Program-made: the position numbers and the translations under genes | Shown here: positions 24,363 through 38,122 of the stretch, piece by piece | How the letters are laid out: each line of letters opens with the position of its first letter | Position numbering within the stretch: the first letter of the stretch is position 1 | Source of the DNA: Marisa cornuarietis | Lineage: Eukaryota; Mollusca; Gastropoda; Architaenioglossa; Ampullariidae | DNA length: 64,000 nucleotides | NCBI GenBank assembly: GCA_004794655.1 | Contig: SMMW01000518.1 | Location: 62,001 to 126,000, forward strand | Direction: 5' to 3' | Notes under the pieces: generated by a model | Database searches by the model: none | What the model was told of the DNA's origin: nothing | What the model saw: only the letters and a program-made list of their open reading frames with translations

Positions 24363-27300
24363 CTATGTAAATGGAGTGGTAGCAACTTGGGGCTCTTCCT
24401 CAACTGGGTCTAGATGACATGATGATGGAGATGCTGCATCATCAAGACCACTGGCAACATTAAACGGAGAAATATCTGATGGCTGCGTATCATCATTGTC
24501 AGCTGCTGACAAAAACTCCATTTCTTCTGTATCTGTTGGAGATGGCTGCACAAACACCAAAAACAAATGCTGTTGTGTCTGTTTCTCAAATCAGGTGTTA
24601 AGGACAAAGCAAGCTGCAAGGGCTATTATTCTAAGACCAATTATTAACTGGACCATAAAACAAGGTTTAAGTTCTGTTAATCATTAATCAGCTATAAAAT
24701 GAAGCACAAATTTTAGCACGTTTGATGCCTGATGATACCACTGAACTGAAAAGAGCATGAAGAAGAATGTAACTGCTAAGTTTGGAAAAATAAGAAACTG
24801 GAGTTAAGTGATACATGTGGTATTTTTTTGCTGGTGATAACTAACCTGTAAACTATTTTTGTTACTATCTCCATCATTATTTGAAGCAGTGTCATAAAGT
24901 GTTGAAAATGGCAGACTCCTTGGAGGATCTGGTCGCTCCTGAGTAAAATAAATAGAAACTGATTTGTAATCATGTCTATAATAGTGACAATAATGAAGAA
25001 AATGATGATATTGATAAAGACACTGTCTCTCACAATGAAAGATTCAAGGGCAGCGCAAAGACAGGCAAGCATGAAAAACAATCCAAAAGTGAAACTAAAT
25101 TTTTTTTTTAATTCAGACAAAATAAATCTAGGAACAAAAGAAAAAAAAAAGAAAAGAAAGAATGAGGTAGAAAAAAGTATTACAAAGAAAAAAAATCTAA
25201 AAAGATATTTTGAACCTGTTCCTGCTGGGTAATGATCATGAGAGAGGAGCAATAATCCCAAACACCATGAACCTCAAAAGAAAATAAGTGAAATTTGGAC
25301 TCTTCAAGGATTATACAGCTGAGGGACAGAAGGTGTGGCAAACAAATGGATTCCTTTAGAAACGCAGAATGAAAGCGAGGCAAACTTACTAAGAGAGGGC
25401 CTGGCGAATGTGAGCGGCTGCGTTTGCCACGATCAGAACGAAGTGCTTGCATCTGCTCCTTCACCTTGAGTAACATCCACTCTGGGATGCGGAATCCTCG
25501 ACACTCATGCATCATCAATGTTGGGCTTTCCCTGTCGAAGACGTGTTTTTAAAAAAAAGTCCACTTATAAAGTGCAGTATCCCAGCCAAAAGGCAAGCTT
25601 ACTAAGCTGTCCATACCACAGTATTTAGAACACTTGACTGCTGTCACTTGAGTAACTGCCATAGTTGCCATACTGTACATAAAATATAATTGCAATTCTC
25701 TTCTATAAATAACTGGGTTTCGTCTTCACATGGATGTCATTCTGTACAATAAACAACATTTAATTTGCCATGAGAAAGAGTCGAGCTGCTAAATACCCTT
25801 CAAAAATGCTCTAGACATGCTATACAACATCCTTCTACACACTCCATTCTATTCTTGTAATTTTCTTCGCGTGACTATTTCCAATTTTCTAATTTAAAAA
25901 AACTTTAACTTTTGAGAACTGATGATTGCACAAATCATGATTCAATTAATCAATCCTCTTCGTGCTATTTGCACATAGGGCCTCAACCAGAGCCCACCAC
26001 TGATGTCGATCGGCTGAAACCCCCTCCAGGCAACCCCATGTCCAGCCCTTTTCTTTCATCTCCCTTTCCACTGTTCTTCTCCAGGTTTCCTTTGGGTGGC
26101 CTCGTTTTCTTCAGCCATCTGGAGTCCATCGTAGGGCAATTCTGGAGAGGTCTGCTGTCTGCTGGTGGAGCACATGTCCAATCCATCGCCAACGCCTTCG
26201 TTGAACCTGCGTGGCGATGGACTCGGTTTCAGTTATTCGGTGGAGTTCTTCGTTGGTGATGGTGTTTGGCCAAAAGATGTTAAGTATGCGCCCAAGGCAT
26301 CTGTTTTGGAAGACGTCAAGCCTGTTACCGATGTTTTTGGTCATCTTCCATGATTCTGATCCATAAAGGAGGGTGCTGATCGAATTTGACTTGAAGTTTC
26401 TCAGCTTGGTCTTCTGGCTGATGTTTTTTGCCTTCCATGTGCTCCAGAATGAGGCGAAGGCCTGGCTGGCTTTCGCCAGTCGGGCTCGAATCTCCACCTC
26501 TGCATCCCCGGTGTTGGACATCTTGGACCCGAGATAGGTAAAACTGTCAACTTCCTCAATCTCTTCTCCATTTAGTTTGATGTTTTCTTGGACTCTGAAG
26601 TTCACTCTCATACCTTTTGTTTTCTTTGCACTGACCTTCAAGCCAAGGTTTCCAGCTGTTTCTGAGAAGGCATTTGTTTTCTCCTGCATGTCTTGGTGGC
26701 GGTGTGACAACAGGCAATGTCATCAGCAAAGTCCAAGTCTTCCAGCATTGTTGTTGCTGTCATAGTCATGGTCCATTTGATCCCTCTCCTCTCTCTATTG
26801 GTGGAATTCTTCATGATCCAGTCCATGGCCAGGATGAAGAGGAACGGCGACAGAATGCAGCCCTGTTTCACTCCAGTACTGACGTTGAAGGGGGCTGTGA
26901 GCTCCGTGTCACAGAACACCTGTTATTTGAAATCCCTGTACAGCGTTGCAACGACCTGGACAAGTTTGCAGGGACTCCGTAATGCCTCAGGATCTTCCAT
27001 AAGGACTTGCGTGCATGCTGTTGAAAGCCTTCTCCAGGTCAATGAAGCTGATGTACAGCGGTGTGTTCCACTGGTTGCTCTGCTCCAGAATCTGACGCAG
27101 AGTGAAAATAAGTTCAGAGTAGGATCGCCCAGGGCGAAATCCTGGTTGCTGAGGCCGGAGGTCTTTCTCAATGGTTGCCATCAGTCTTGACAAAACAACC
27201 TTGCTGAAGACCTTGCTGGTGAGGGAAAGAAGTGTTATAACCCTCCAGTTATTGCAGTCTCCAAGATCTCCTTTCTTGGGTAACTTGAAGATGAGCCCTG

Positions 27301-30300
27301 TCTTCCATGCATCGGGGATCTGTCCTGATTCCCAAACTTGCCTGAAGATTTCAGTCAACATGGGAGCTGTCACATTCACATCTGCTTTCAACATCTCTGC
27401 TGTTATTCCATCTGCCCCCTGGTGCTTTGCCACTTTTCATTGCCTTAACTGCTGCTGTCACTTCTTCCAGGATTGGCGGGTCTGTGCAGATGTCAAAGTC
27501 TGCATCTGCTGGCTGGATGTCTGCAAGCTGAGGACAGTCTGGTCTGTTCAGAACTGACTCAAAATGTTCCCTCCAGTGCTATAGTTTTTCTGCCTCTCCC
27601 TGGACAACATTTCTGTTCATGTCTTTCACAGCTGACGGGCCTGTTTTCCTCACAATCAACGTAGCTTCAGAGAAACTGCAGCTATCACAAGAGTGTGGTC
27701 ACTGGCAATGTCTGCTCCTCTGTAGGCTCTTGAAGTGAGCTCCCCCATCTTCGGTTGATAATGACAAGGTCTATCTGGTTCTTTGTGATCCCATCTGGTG
27801 ATGTCCACGTTGCATTGTGGATGTCTTTGTGTTGGAAGAGTGTGCCTCCAATCAGTAGATTGTTTTCTTCACAAAAGTCTGCCATTCTCTCTCTCTGTTG
27901 TCATTGATGGTTCCAATTCCATGCTTGCCCATGATATGCTCCCTGCAGGTTTTGTCACTTCCCACCTTGGCATTGAGATTGCCGGTGATGAGCAACTCTC
28001 TCCGTGGCTGCCTGGAGCTGATCATAAAAAGCATCCTTGTCTTCTGCCTCAGAGTCTTCTGTTGGTGCATAGAAAACTAGCACTGTCAGCTTGGTGAACT
28101 TTGAATGGAATCTTGCTCTCAGAAGCCTGGGTCCATAAGGCTTCCATTCCAGCAGTGTCTTTTCAGTTTTCCTATTGAGGAGTAGTGCTACTCCTTCAGA
28201 GTGTTGAAGGTCTGATTTTCCTGAGAACAGGATAGTATGTCCTGAACAAATCATGATTATAGTGATCCTTTTCTTTCTACAAAAAGCTCAAACTCTACTG
28301 ACCGGTACTCCTCTGTTTTGCTAAGGTCTATGATGTCTTCCACCAGAAGCATGTATGCCTTGCCTCCTGTGGCTGGCATCAGCTTTTGTTCATGTAGCCA
28401 CACCTTGTCATCTTGGTCTCCAGAGTACTTGAAACATCATCAACAACAATTTACATTTGCACGTGCATTTCAGTAACCAATCACACAATGACCAGCACAA
28501 GTTTCAAAAACACTTCTGATGACGATAATAATTCTGATGATAATTAAAATAATAACAAGACTTGTCTACATGTATTACATAATCCCATAACAGAGGATGC
28601 GCATTGGATAAGTCAAAGCATGAACATTTAAACAAGTCAGATAAACACATTTTCTGAATCAAATAATAACAGGTATGATTTTAATAAACAGAGATTTTTG
28701 ATAATTTTGGAATTATAGATCCTTGTTCCTTTAGCAGCCTGGTCATTAACAAATTAAATATCTTGCAGAACATATAAATATATATATATATATATATAAA
28801 TATGATCATGGAAATATCAATATCCTTTCACCTAGCCAAACACGTTTTCACAAAATCTGCTGTTAAATGGACCAGATGCAAAACAGATGCCTCTTTGGTA
28901 TACGAGGTCAGTTTTTTTGTGCCCCATATGTTTCGTCTCCCCCTAGAAACAATATCTGTTCTTGAATTTCCTATTTATAAAATGATGTCTGTGAGATGAA
29001 ATTTTACACAAAGTTCCTCTACCTTAAAAATGTCAGGATGTCGAATATAAAGTCGGCCCCTTGTATTTCCAAGACCTAGTGCCCTGAAATAAGGTTGTTG
29101 ACAAAAGATATCATGTCTATTGTCAAAAAATGTTAGAACTGTTACAGATAAGCAAAACAAGACAGACACAATAAACCTTAAACTACCATTGAAAAATATA
29201 GTGTGATGACAGCTGTAAGTAAATACACATGCCTTCACTTTATAGCTCTTCTTTCTTGAGATTTAAATGCCAAGAACCCAGAAGAAAGTATCTACTAAGA
29301 CTCTAATCACTCACTTGTTTGCTCTGGCTCCCATCACAAACAGTGTATCTGACTTGATACGCTCAGGATCCCACTGGAATGCAGAGCATGCAAACACTTC
29401 AGCTAAATATTTTTTTAATTCTTTAACAAAAAAAGAGGTTACAGATAAGTCTTGCTACTGGGGAGTGAGGAGTAAGATACTGCAATTATGCTGAGAACAG
29501 CCTTTCTTAGGTCAGTGCCCATGTCCTTACTGCCTGTCCTTTCTCTATCATCTCTGGGGTCAGATACTCATTCATCAGCTGGGTCAGCATAGGGAAGGAG
29601 GCTGCACCACACTAGTATCTGACCTCCAGCCAGTGCTCTGACAACTTGACTATCTACTCCTCCCCCAGCTCATCTCCCCTTTTCCTTGCAGAAAAAATAT
29701 AAATACAAAAATACATAATTATCAATTTGCTAATTGTTTGACACAAATTATATAAAACAATAAAGCAGAACTTTGGAAGACAGTGCTTACAACAAGAACC
29801 TATAATTAACATGTCACTATATGCATGCATCAAATGTGGACACATCCACACATGCAAACAAATTTATATATATAAAATTTTTTTTTTAAAGATACAACCA
29901 TTTATCACAAAAACTATTCTCACCTTTGGCCCTTCCCGCTTTACCTGGTCCGATCTGATGAGTTTGAGAGGTGTACTTCTCCTGTGGATGGAAATGAAAA
30001 ACAATCAGACTTAGATTTTGAATTTAGCTTTTCGAGCAAAGAATGAGAACATTCCTGCACACTATTTTAAAAAAAAGCAGAACTTTATTGACTGGTTGAA
30101 GATTCCATTCAAGGCTGCAGATCATATCTATACTGATGGCATTCGCCTTAAGTAGCTACACACTAACTGTGAACACAACGAACTCTTTGCTTTAAGACTA
30201 GGTTCTATTATTATTATACAGACTGTGTGTAAACAAGGGCTGTCTACTTCAAACTGGGATGCAGAAGATTCTTTTAAGACCAGAAACTGTGAAAGACCAG

Positions 30301-33300
30301 ACAGAGAAAAGTTCTCACAGGTCCTTCAAATTATGTTTAGTGAGAAGAGAGGGAGAGAGAATTTGTGTGTGTGTGTGTGTGTGTGCAGACACATGCTTAT
30401 GTCAATTGGAGGTTAGGGGTAGCATTACTTGAAAAGTTAGGTTGGGTTCAAATGGAGGTAAAGGCTTTGAAAGTGCCAGTTGTTGAAACAGGGTGTGGGA
30501 ATGACACAGGGGTGGGCACTGTGCTTTTGCAAAAAATAAAAATGTAATAAATAAATTTATAAAATGGCAATTTTGAAAGAAATTTGACTTTTGGATCACA
30601 GAAGCAGTCCCCATACATGTGAGTTGGGGGGGGGAGCCTTAAACAACAGGCATACTTTAGACTTAAAAAGTGTCCCAGTTTTTATTCTATATCTGCCAAT
30701 TATCCAAGATCAAAGATCTACCTATAATTGGTAATTTGGTGACAATTTTTTAAACATACTGTATACACACCCTGATGCATGGAGAGGTGGACGACCTTTC
30801 CTCTGGAACAATGGAAAACAAATTAAAAGTTAAAGGGGACAAACGCTCTGCGAAAGAGACCTATGTCCAACAAATGGATCTCTACAAATTTTCTGAAGCT
30901 CCTGTGCATCAACTCCCCCCTCATCCATTCCCCAGTCACCAACAATGTGGATGGGTTTTTCAGGTGCTTAAAATATAACCACCTGACATCTGCAAAAGTC
31001 TATCTTGCCCCAAAAATGGGTCAGCAAACACTCATCAAAGAACCCTGAGACACTGGCATCTAACTGAGGCACCGATTGCAGCCTGATTATACCATTCACA
31101 AACAGCTTTAAAATAACTTTTACTAAACTTATTAATTACTCAAAAGCATGAATGTGATCTACTGAAAAATTTAAATTAAACAAGAAACAAAATCACTTGT
31201 AAATACCTTCGGTATCTTTTTAGGTATACCACTGTCACTTCCTTTCTCAGATTCACTGTCAGAAACTTTGTGTTTTTTCAAGAGCTGAAAAACAGTTGTT
31301 CATATTCAAAGCATCATCTATCAAGATACAAGAACATGAAGTAAGCCTGTGACTCATTCAGTTCGTTACATCACATAATATCACTTTATTGTGTAAGAGT
31401 TTATAACTTATACTTACAGGTGAAATTCTTTTGTCAGTGATACTAATTGGCTCAGAGACATGATCTGGAATATCTACAATAGGGGTAGCGCTCCGCCTGG
31501 CCTCTGAGGTGTACATCTTTTTGGCCTGTAGTGCAAAGGGTAAAAATAATAATAATAGTTAGCCCTGAGGATACTACAAAACAAGTTCACCAATCATACA
31601 TCGGAACTGTCCTGAAATTCAGCTCATATGGTGTCACTGAAAAATGGTGATTTAACAATCTGTTTCTCCTGTTAAAGTCTTCCAAGGCCTTTGGATATCC
31701 AAAAAATTTAATCCAAGGATCCCAAGGACAATCTGGCAATGAGATGGGCTGCCCCAAAATTTCCTCTTTTATTGGTGTACACTGCTCTCATAATAACATT
31801 ATTTAACAGAGTTTAACTGCTGTCTTAGACCCTCAAAAAAACTCACTTCTTCAAATATCTGTTTGCACACTGCATGAATGTGCTCTTCACTGACTGCATT
31901 TGAACCATTGTTCATACGAATGTTTGCTGCAGCTGGGTGGAAAAATTTCTGCCAACAGATACCATGATTCAGCTCAGAGTGTTTTCCAAACTCAACCACA
32001 CACCAAGACAATGCTTCACCAATATTTGTAGCCATAAGCTCAAATAAGCTTTGTACAATGAAATTACCAAGACATACTTCAAAGAAAATCACATGCAAGG
32101 CAAGAATTGCTAAAAGGTAAGTGGCCAATAAAATGATTGTCATCTGAAATCATTACTGCATTCTGAACATTAAGTGTAGAAACTGGCTACAGCTTGCATT
32201 ATCTTCTTCAAAGTCTATACTAAAATTCACAAAGAATTTTTCATAAAAAGCTACCATGTTTGTTAATCTTGCATAATAAAAGCAGCAATGACTGAATTTA
32301 ACTAGTTCCTGTGAAACCATCCACAGTTCTACTGATAAACTACAAACCTATTCATCTTGCCCATTATTCCTATTCCTCACGTGTTAACCAACTTTAAAGC
32401 ACATGAATCTGCATATGCAACATACAATGCACACTATTTCCAACAGGTATGGCAACAAAAGTTAGTGTCACAAAGAATCCTTGTGTGTTACTGACCGATT
32501 TTTCATTAAATATGACATCTACTATTCCATCTTTTTCATTCGTGAATGTGTATCGTATGAGATTTCTACATTCAAAACCATAAAATTTGGATTGTATATA
32601 CCTCAACATATCTCTGGACAACCTGATCTAGTTCTTTGTTAATGCTCTTCTGGATGTTTTGTCGAAGAAGATCCAGTGATTTGGCTGCACTGGTGATGGA
32701 CCCAGCTCTGAAAAATCCGATGAACCGTAAATAAAACCACTGCTTTTTTCTTTTAAAGCAATATCTTAGGTGATTTAAGTAACTGCTAGGGGGAGGGAGG
32801 AAGAGGGAAGAAACTTAATCTAAAAGAAAGATTTCACTTCTCTTTTCTTTGGTTTTAAAGTGAAACTGATAATCTTGGTCACATGGAGAAAATAACTATA
32901 CTGAGACACAATTCTCAGGAGCTATATAACAAGCAGCTCTTATGTGGAAGAAGGGAAAAAAAAGCCTGGAAGCAAATGGTATACACTACAACTTCTGGTG
33001 ATGATGGCCACTGCATTCATTAAAAATCCTTAAACTCTTCCTTTTTGATTAACTTGTTAAACTCTACTGAAGCACGTATAATCAACAAAACAAGTCTGCT
33101 GAAGGGCTGATCAAAAAAGCCCTGAACTGGTACAGAAATACTTTCTTTTCTTTTCTTGATAACATAAGAAACTTAATGTCATTACTTTTATCTACTAATG
33201 TTATTTAGTATTATTACTGCTACAAACAAAATATTTTCTTTAGTTTTGTCAAGATTTTTTTTTTTTTGCTGGATACTGTTAAATGTATGAGTGGTGACAC

Positions 33301-36300
33301 CTTGTGTTTGTGTCTTTAACTAAAAACAAATGTAAATTTTCTACCTGTACAATTTCACTCAATTTTGAATAATGTGTAAACTACTTGCAAAGCCGCGTGT
33401 TTTGCTATATTAAGCTGGGTGAAGTTTTTTTTTCCACTGTAACTTACTTTGCCCTTTGGACTGCCACAGAATGGGACCTGTAAGCTGATCTGTAAATATT
33501 GGTTGCCAAAGGAAAATTGGATAAATTCTGAAGTCTCATGTTGAAGGGATTTGGCTGTAATAAAAACAGGAAATACAGATGACAGTGCAGTGAGTGCTTA
33601 GCATCTATTCCTGATATTCTGGAGCTATTTAGTACCAGTTATGACTGCTTACAAAGTTATCTGCCACTGTCTTATTCCTCCTATTTACCTAGGGTCACCA
33701 TTAACTTGGACATGCATCACAAATGTGGTGACTTAGCACACATTGTGTGGTGTGTGTAAGTGTGCGTGTATGTGCGAGAGAAAGAATTTTCTAACTGTAA
33801 AGGATGAAATTTTATGGTCCAGCAGGAAAGAATGGATTTAATCTGGCCAAGGGAGGTGAGGGTACTTGGGCTAAATAGAGGAAACTAGCGAAGACCGATC
33901 ACTAAAACCGCCAGTGCTGCTTGTGTTCCTAACCTCTCTCCCGAGTGTGGAATTATTCTTTTCCACCATATGCTAAAAGTATGGCCTTTAAGACAAACTG
34001 AGAAAGAAAATACTCTGACCTAGCCACAAACAGCTCCACCAGATATGTAATGTCATGAGACACAGAAATTTATAATAAAACAATACCACCCACAGTTGTT
34101 TAAGCTAAACTTTTGAGCAACCTTAAGGTCTGGAAACCACAGGTAGGTGTCCTTGGAAAGTGGCAAACTCGGAAAGTGACAAACTAGAATACCTGTTTAA
34201 TTCCTTTGCCCCCACCCCCCTGCAATGATCTGCCAACTGATAAGCGTATGTGATCATTCTTACTGGCAAATATAATACCAGACATAAAATAAGAACATGC
34301 GCAAATAAACACATATTAATGCAAACATTTGTTACATACTCCTACCCACTCACAAACATAACTTCATAAATACACATACCATGTTCTGGTTACTCTGGGA
34401 TGTGTCACTGTGATTTAATGTTGTCCGCCCATTCACATATTTGCCCTTAGTCTCTATAGACTGACATGTTGCAGACAACAGGGATCCTTGTATCAGTCGT
34501 GGAATGTCATCTCTCCCATTCTGCTGCCTTAGCCCAGAAACTTCAGACACAGACTTATCCAAACTATGTGCATTTTTAAGTTTATGCACAACCGAACTGT
34601 CATTGCCTCTGTCTTCGTCGTAACTAAAATACTCAGTGCTGTCTCCATTCAGCGAACTGATCTTTTCAGCTCTCGTTGTAAATGTAAATGGGTTGATATG
34701 ATGGGGTAGAGGTGGTTTATGGTACACTGGTGGCTCAGGGGACCCTGTGACAGGTATGAAATCTTTAACCACTGGGCCTGTCTCTGAAGTCTGACTGGTG
34801 ACAGTCTGAACTGGCTGCTGATGGTGGTAGTGAGGCTGGTAATGACTAGAATGAGATACCGATGTCACGGAAGTCACCGTCTTTGTTTCTGGCTTCACTC
34901 GGACCGTAAGAGGTTGCATGGTGCTGGTCGACAGCCGACAAAGGCTCACTACCGGCTGCAGCAAGGGTGCTACAGTGGCAGCAGCTGCCACGCCTTCAAC
35001 ACCAACCTGGGCTGTGGTGATAGGAACCTTTGGGTTAGGGTGGGAAAAATGCAGATGTGTGTGCGCATGCACATGACTTGACGGCACTGGGATTGGAGTG
35101 TTACCATGGGCAGGAGTAGGTGAAGGACTGTACCTTTTGCGCTCTGCATTTGAAAGTTGGTTCCCTTTGCCAAAGTCGGACACAGAACTGGACACAATGG
35201 AGATACTGCCTGGTAAATCCACAAGATGGCCTTGAACCCCAGAATTCCCTAGATCGGAAGTATTCATCACTAGCATTGAACCACTGCTGATGGGGCTGAC
35301 ACGTGATAGACTGTCAGAGGTCCCCTGAGCCAAGGAATTTTTTACAGCAATCTGAGACATGCTGGCACTTTCAGATCTGGTGTCAACTTCTTTCACATTA
35401 TCACTTGATGCACTATTTGCCCCTTTACTTACCACAGACTTAAACTGAAAGACCTGGGGCAGTACAGAGCCTGCAACATTCTCAACACTGACAGCTACAG
35501 AGGGAACAAGCTTGGTCTGTGCTCCGTGGCTACTGAACTGCTTTGCTTCTGTCTCAGTTCCCACAGAAATAGCATGATGACCCAATCCTGGAACTGTAGG
35601 TACCTTGCGTGGAAGGGTTTGAGGAGACGCCACAGGAATTGTAGATGACTTAACAGGCAGCTTTGTGCTCAGCTGTGAGCTAGAATGCCCAGTCAGTGTG
35701 ACCGACACTGGAGGCAACTGCACCAGACGAGAGGTCAGTGTTGGCAATGGCGAACGAGCTGGCTGCGAATTGACGCTGTTTGATATGCTAGTTGTCACCA
35801 TGGCCCCTGCTAGGAGATGCTGGGACAAAAGCTCAAAAGGTGGCATGGGGATCTGCACTGTCTGTCCTTCTGCTGTAGCAAGACCAACTGATAAAGCTGG
35901 TACTTTCTCCTGAAGACTTTTGGAGGGTGAAACCCTGGATGCTGAACTGACTGGAGACCTCCTCTGGTTTGGATGATTTACTTGCTGCTGTGGTGAATGG
36001 GTTTTGGCAGCAGGTTTTGGGGAAGGCGTCCGCACCTGTGCTTCCACCTGCTGTTGGTTGCCACTAGAAGCTGAGTATCCAGGTAAGTGGTGTGGAGGGC
36101 CTGGACTCCTCCTTTTAGAACCTAACAAAACCACATTATTAGACTGAGCAACATCTTTGTTCCCTAGACTTCGTTCTCTGTTAATTGCTGTGGACAGTTC
36201 TTTTGATGCAATTGCTCTTGCCAAATGTTCAAATGGATAACCTGGCTTTCCCATTTGCAGCACTGTATCTTTCCTTTCAGTCTGTGGGCGATGTTCTGAC

Positions 36301-38122
36301 TGTAGGGGTGATCGTCTGAAGTCAGTTCCTTGAGAGGCACTCTGGTGCCCTGAAACTTCTAAGAGTCTGCTGCCCAACAGTCGTGCATCATGCTGTGTAT
36401 CCTGTCTGCCACCAGTGCCAATCAACGGAGGAGCAGACATCTGACCTGTTAAGGCGGAGAACAACAAAGTCTGCTGTGCACTTTCAGACATGGCGGACAC
36501 CACCTGTGCTGTGATGCGTGAAGGAGAAATGTCGCGGCTTAACGAGGAGCTTTTAGTTGTGTGTGACACCGCCTGATCTTTTGAAGGACTAGGGACTTTG
36601 TCTCTGCTTGCTGCAGCCACCAAATGGTCTTTAATCCGTATGGGAAGTGCCAAGTTGGACCCTTTGCGATCATGCACTGTCACTGGCTGTCTGTCTGGTG
36701 AAACAGACAATTGCCTCTGCTGGCCACCAGCCAACACCTGCTGCCTCAGAATGTCAGGGTTAACCATACTGCCATCATGTTTGTCGGCAGTCACTCTAAT
36801 GGATGCTGGGATGCTGTCTGTGACAGTCACTCCTTTGCCAGCCCGCTTGGACTCCTCTGACTTCTGGGACATCTGCCAGAGCTTCTCCTGTGTCCTGCAT
36901 AAAAAGAGGATCAAGCTGTGACAGATGGCAAAAGGCTGCAATTATTATGATTAGAAAAAAACATTAGGAAGCTATACTAATCAGCACTGTGTATGCAGTG
37001 AGAGAGAGAAAACTTTACAAGTAATTTATTGTCTGAAGCTAATCCACCTGTTGATGGACCTTGTGCCCAAACTGTAGCACAAAAGTGGGTAATTCTTGTG
37101 GTGGGTTTCCACTCTTAGCTGCAGCAGTAAAACACCAGTTTTTCCATCTACACTTGCTTATTGCAGAAATGGTACATAATGTCTCTTTAAACATTAAAAT
37201 TGTCATATAATAGCATTAATAAGAGGTATGATCTGTTATTTGATGATCTGAGTACTGTGTCTTTCATAGTTCTGCTGGTTGTGTTATTAATGATGACAAA
37301 AGTTGTCTTCAAAACAACCAAGCAAATTTGATAAAATAAAGGCAATGAATTAAAACAAACTGGTGTTTTTTTCTCAACTGTATAGAAATCAAAATGCAAC
37401 CATATGAAAACGTTTCCAAAAGCCATGCTTTTCAACTTAACACTAGTTTGTATTTTCCCCCACAAAAAATGAAAATAAAAAATAAAGAGTTCATTTTAAT
37501 TTGAAGTACGCTGTAATGGGTTTGCTGCAAAGGGAAACTACTTTGAGAACCGTGATTCGCAGCACGTCTAACTGTAGAAATGTAATAATTAATAAAATGC
37601 ATATTAACCTCTTTTGTGTACGATTTTACAAGATAATTTTATTAACAAGAACTATAAGTTTCTTTCACTACTCTTTTTTAGTACTAGTAATACTCGTCAC
37701 TGTATCCTTGCATCAATAATGTTAAGGAGGAAATTTGTTATCTTCTGCGACGTCGACCACTCCTTGAATGATTCGTGCAGATAAAGTCAGACTAACTGAA
37801 AATACTGTCAGGCTTCTGTTTCTATATTCATAAATATCTTTATGTGTGTGCGCTTGTGACAGTATGCGTGCGCTGACAGCAGCGCGAAGTTTGCGGAAAT
37901 GTCATTGCCGCTTTTGAAAAGCAACTTCTCTGAACTGCTAACTGAGATTCTAACACCTAGTGAGAAACACTTTAAATGCAGCATAGAAATTGCTTAAATT
38001 ATTTTTTGCAAATGATTAACTGATCCCTAATCAAACAAAAGTTATGGGCATTAGACTTACACTTTATTTGCTGGAGGCGCAGTTCTAAATTTGGATGTCT
38101 GCTGGTCACAGTGTCGTTCCAT
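24363..38122 (-). CDS. DNTTIP1: DNTTIP1-like protein with giant N-terminal extension, complete, 14 exons
   Basis: Exons (minus): 38122-38061, 36894-34380, 33554-33448, 32707-32602, 31948-31847, 31525-31418, 31284-31207, 29981-29945, 29402-29315, 29083-29023, 28427-28303, 25531-25390, 24938-24846, 24545-24363; 3807 nt, 1268 aa plus TAG, phases consistent. Residues about 860-1177 align with whole human DNTTIP1 (329 aa): NPFNMRL, SLDLLRQNIQKSINKEL and FFHPAAANIR (dimerisation region), WDPERIKSDTLFVMGARANK, ALGLGNTRGRLYIRHP, WLHEQKLMPATGGKAYMLL and FRIPEWMLLKVKEQMQALR (C-terminal domain). In vertebrates DNTTIP1 scaffolds the MiDAC complex with MIDEAS and HDAC1/2. Unlike human, it has about 859 residues before this region and an acidic, Ser/Pro-rich tail of about 90 after it. 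The main ATG has a good context (AACATGG). An out-of-frame ATG 11 nt upstream (38133) opens a 24-codon uORF whose stop forms across the first splice junction. Confidence 0.92.
25943..28245 (-). mobile_element. RTE-like non-LTR retrotransposon with 13-bp target duplication, in an intron of the DNTTIP1-like gene
   Basis: On the minus strand, broken across several frames, it encodes the later part of an AP endonuclease (EGVALLLNRKTEKTLLEW, LTVLVFYAPTEDSEAEDKDA, GNLNAKVG, IDLVIINRRW). A reverse transcriptase follows (KKGDLGDCNNWRVITLLS, PGFRPGRSYSELIFTLRQI, VKQGCILSPFLF, FADD) and then a C-terminal region (FTYLGSKMSN, LLYGSESWKM, RRRWRWIGHVLH). It resembles craniofacial-development-protein-2-like/RTE elements. 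It is flanked by ACAAATCATGATT (25930-25942 and 28246-28258) and ends in a short ATTG-type repeat tail, as RTE elements do. The copy is 5'-truncated and frameshifted. It lies in sense orientation, 44 bp below the splice donor of exon 11 (the flanking duplication). Clade is inferred from memory of the motifs. Confidence 0.88.
28778..28800. repeat. (AT)n microsatellite
   Basis: Run of TA dinucleotides in an intron of the DNTTIP1-like gene; a (TG)n run lies at 30364-30385. Confidence 0.85.
34380..36894 (-). other. Giant 2515-nt exon encoding most of the low-complexity extension of the DNTTIP1-like protein
   Basis: One open exon (acceptor TTATGCAG, donor ATG|GTATGT) encodes residues 21-859. The composition is dominated by Ser, Thr, Pro, Gln, Val and His, with many SP/TP sites (VRTPSPKPAAKTHSP), a His-rich run near HVHAHTHLHFSHPNP and another near HSSHYQPHYHHQQ. 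Near its end it becomes more mixed (HHINPFTFTTRAEKISSLNG, STEYFSYDEDRGND). No known folded domain is recognisable. It is predicted to be disordered. The first coding exon adds only 20 residues (MERHCDQQTSKFRTAPPANK). Confidence 0.9.

Noticed and set aside
24776..25261. 161-codon minus-strand ORF, very hydrophobic (Phe-rich)
   Set aside because: It arises from A/T-rich low-complexity intron sequence around exon 13 of the DNTTIP1-like gene; not a membrane protein gene.
26717..27190. 157-codon plus-strand ORF
   Set aside because: Antisense to the RTE-like reverse transcriptase; no protein features of its own.
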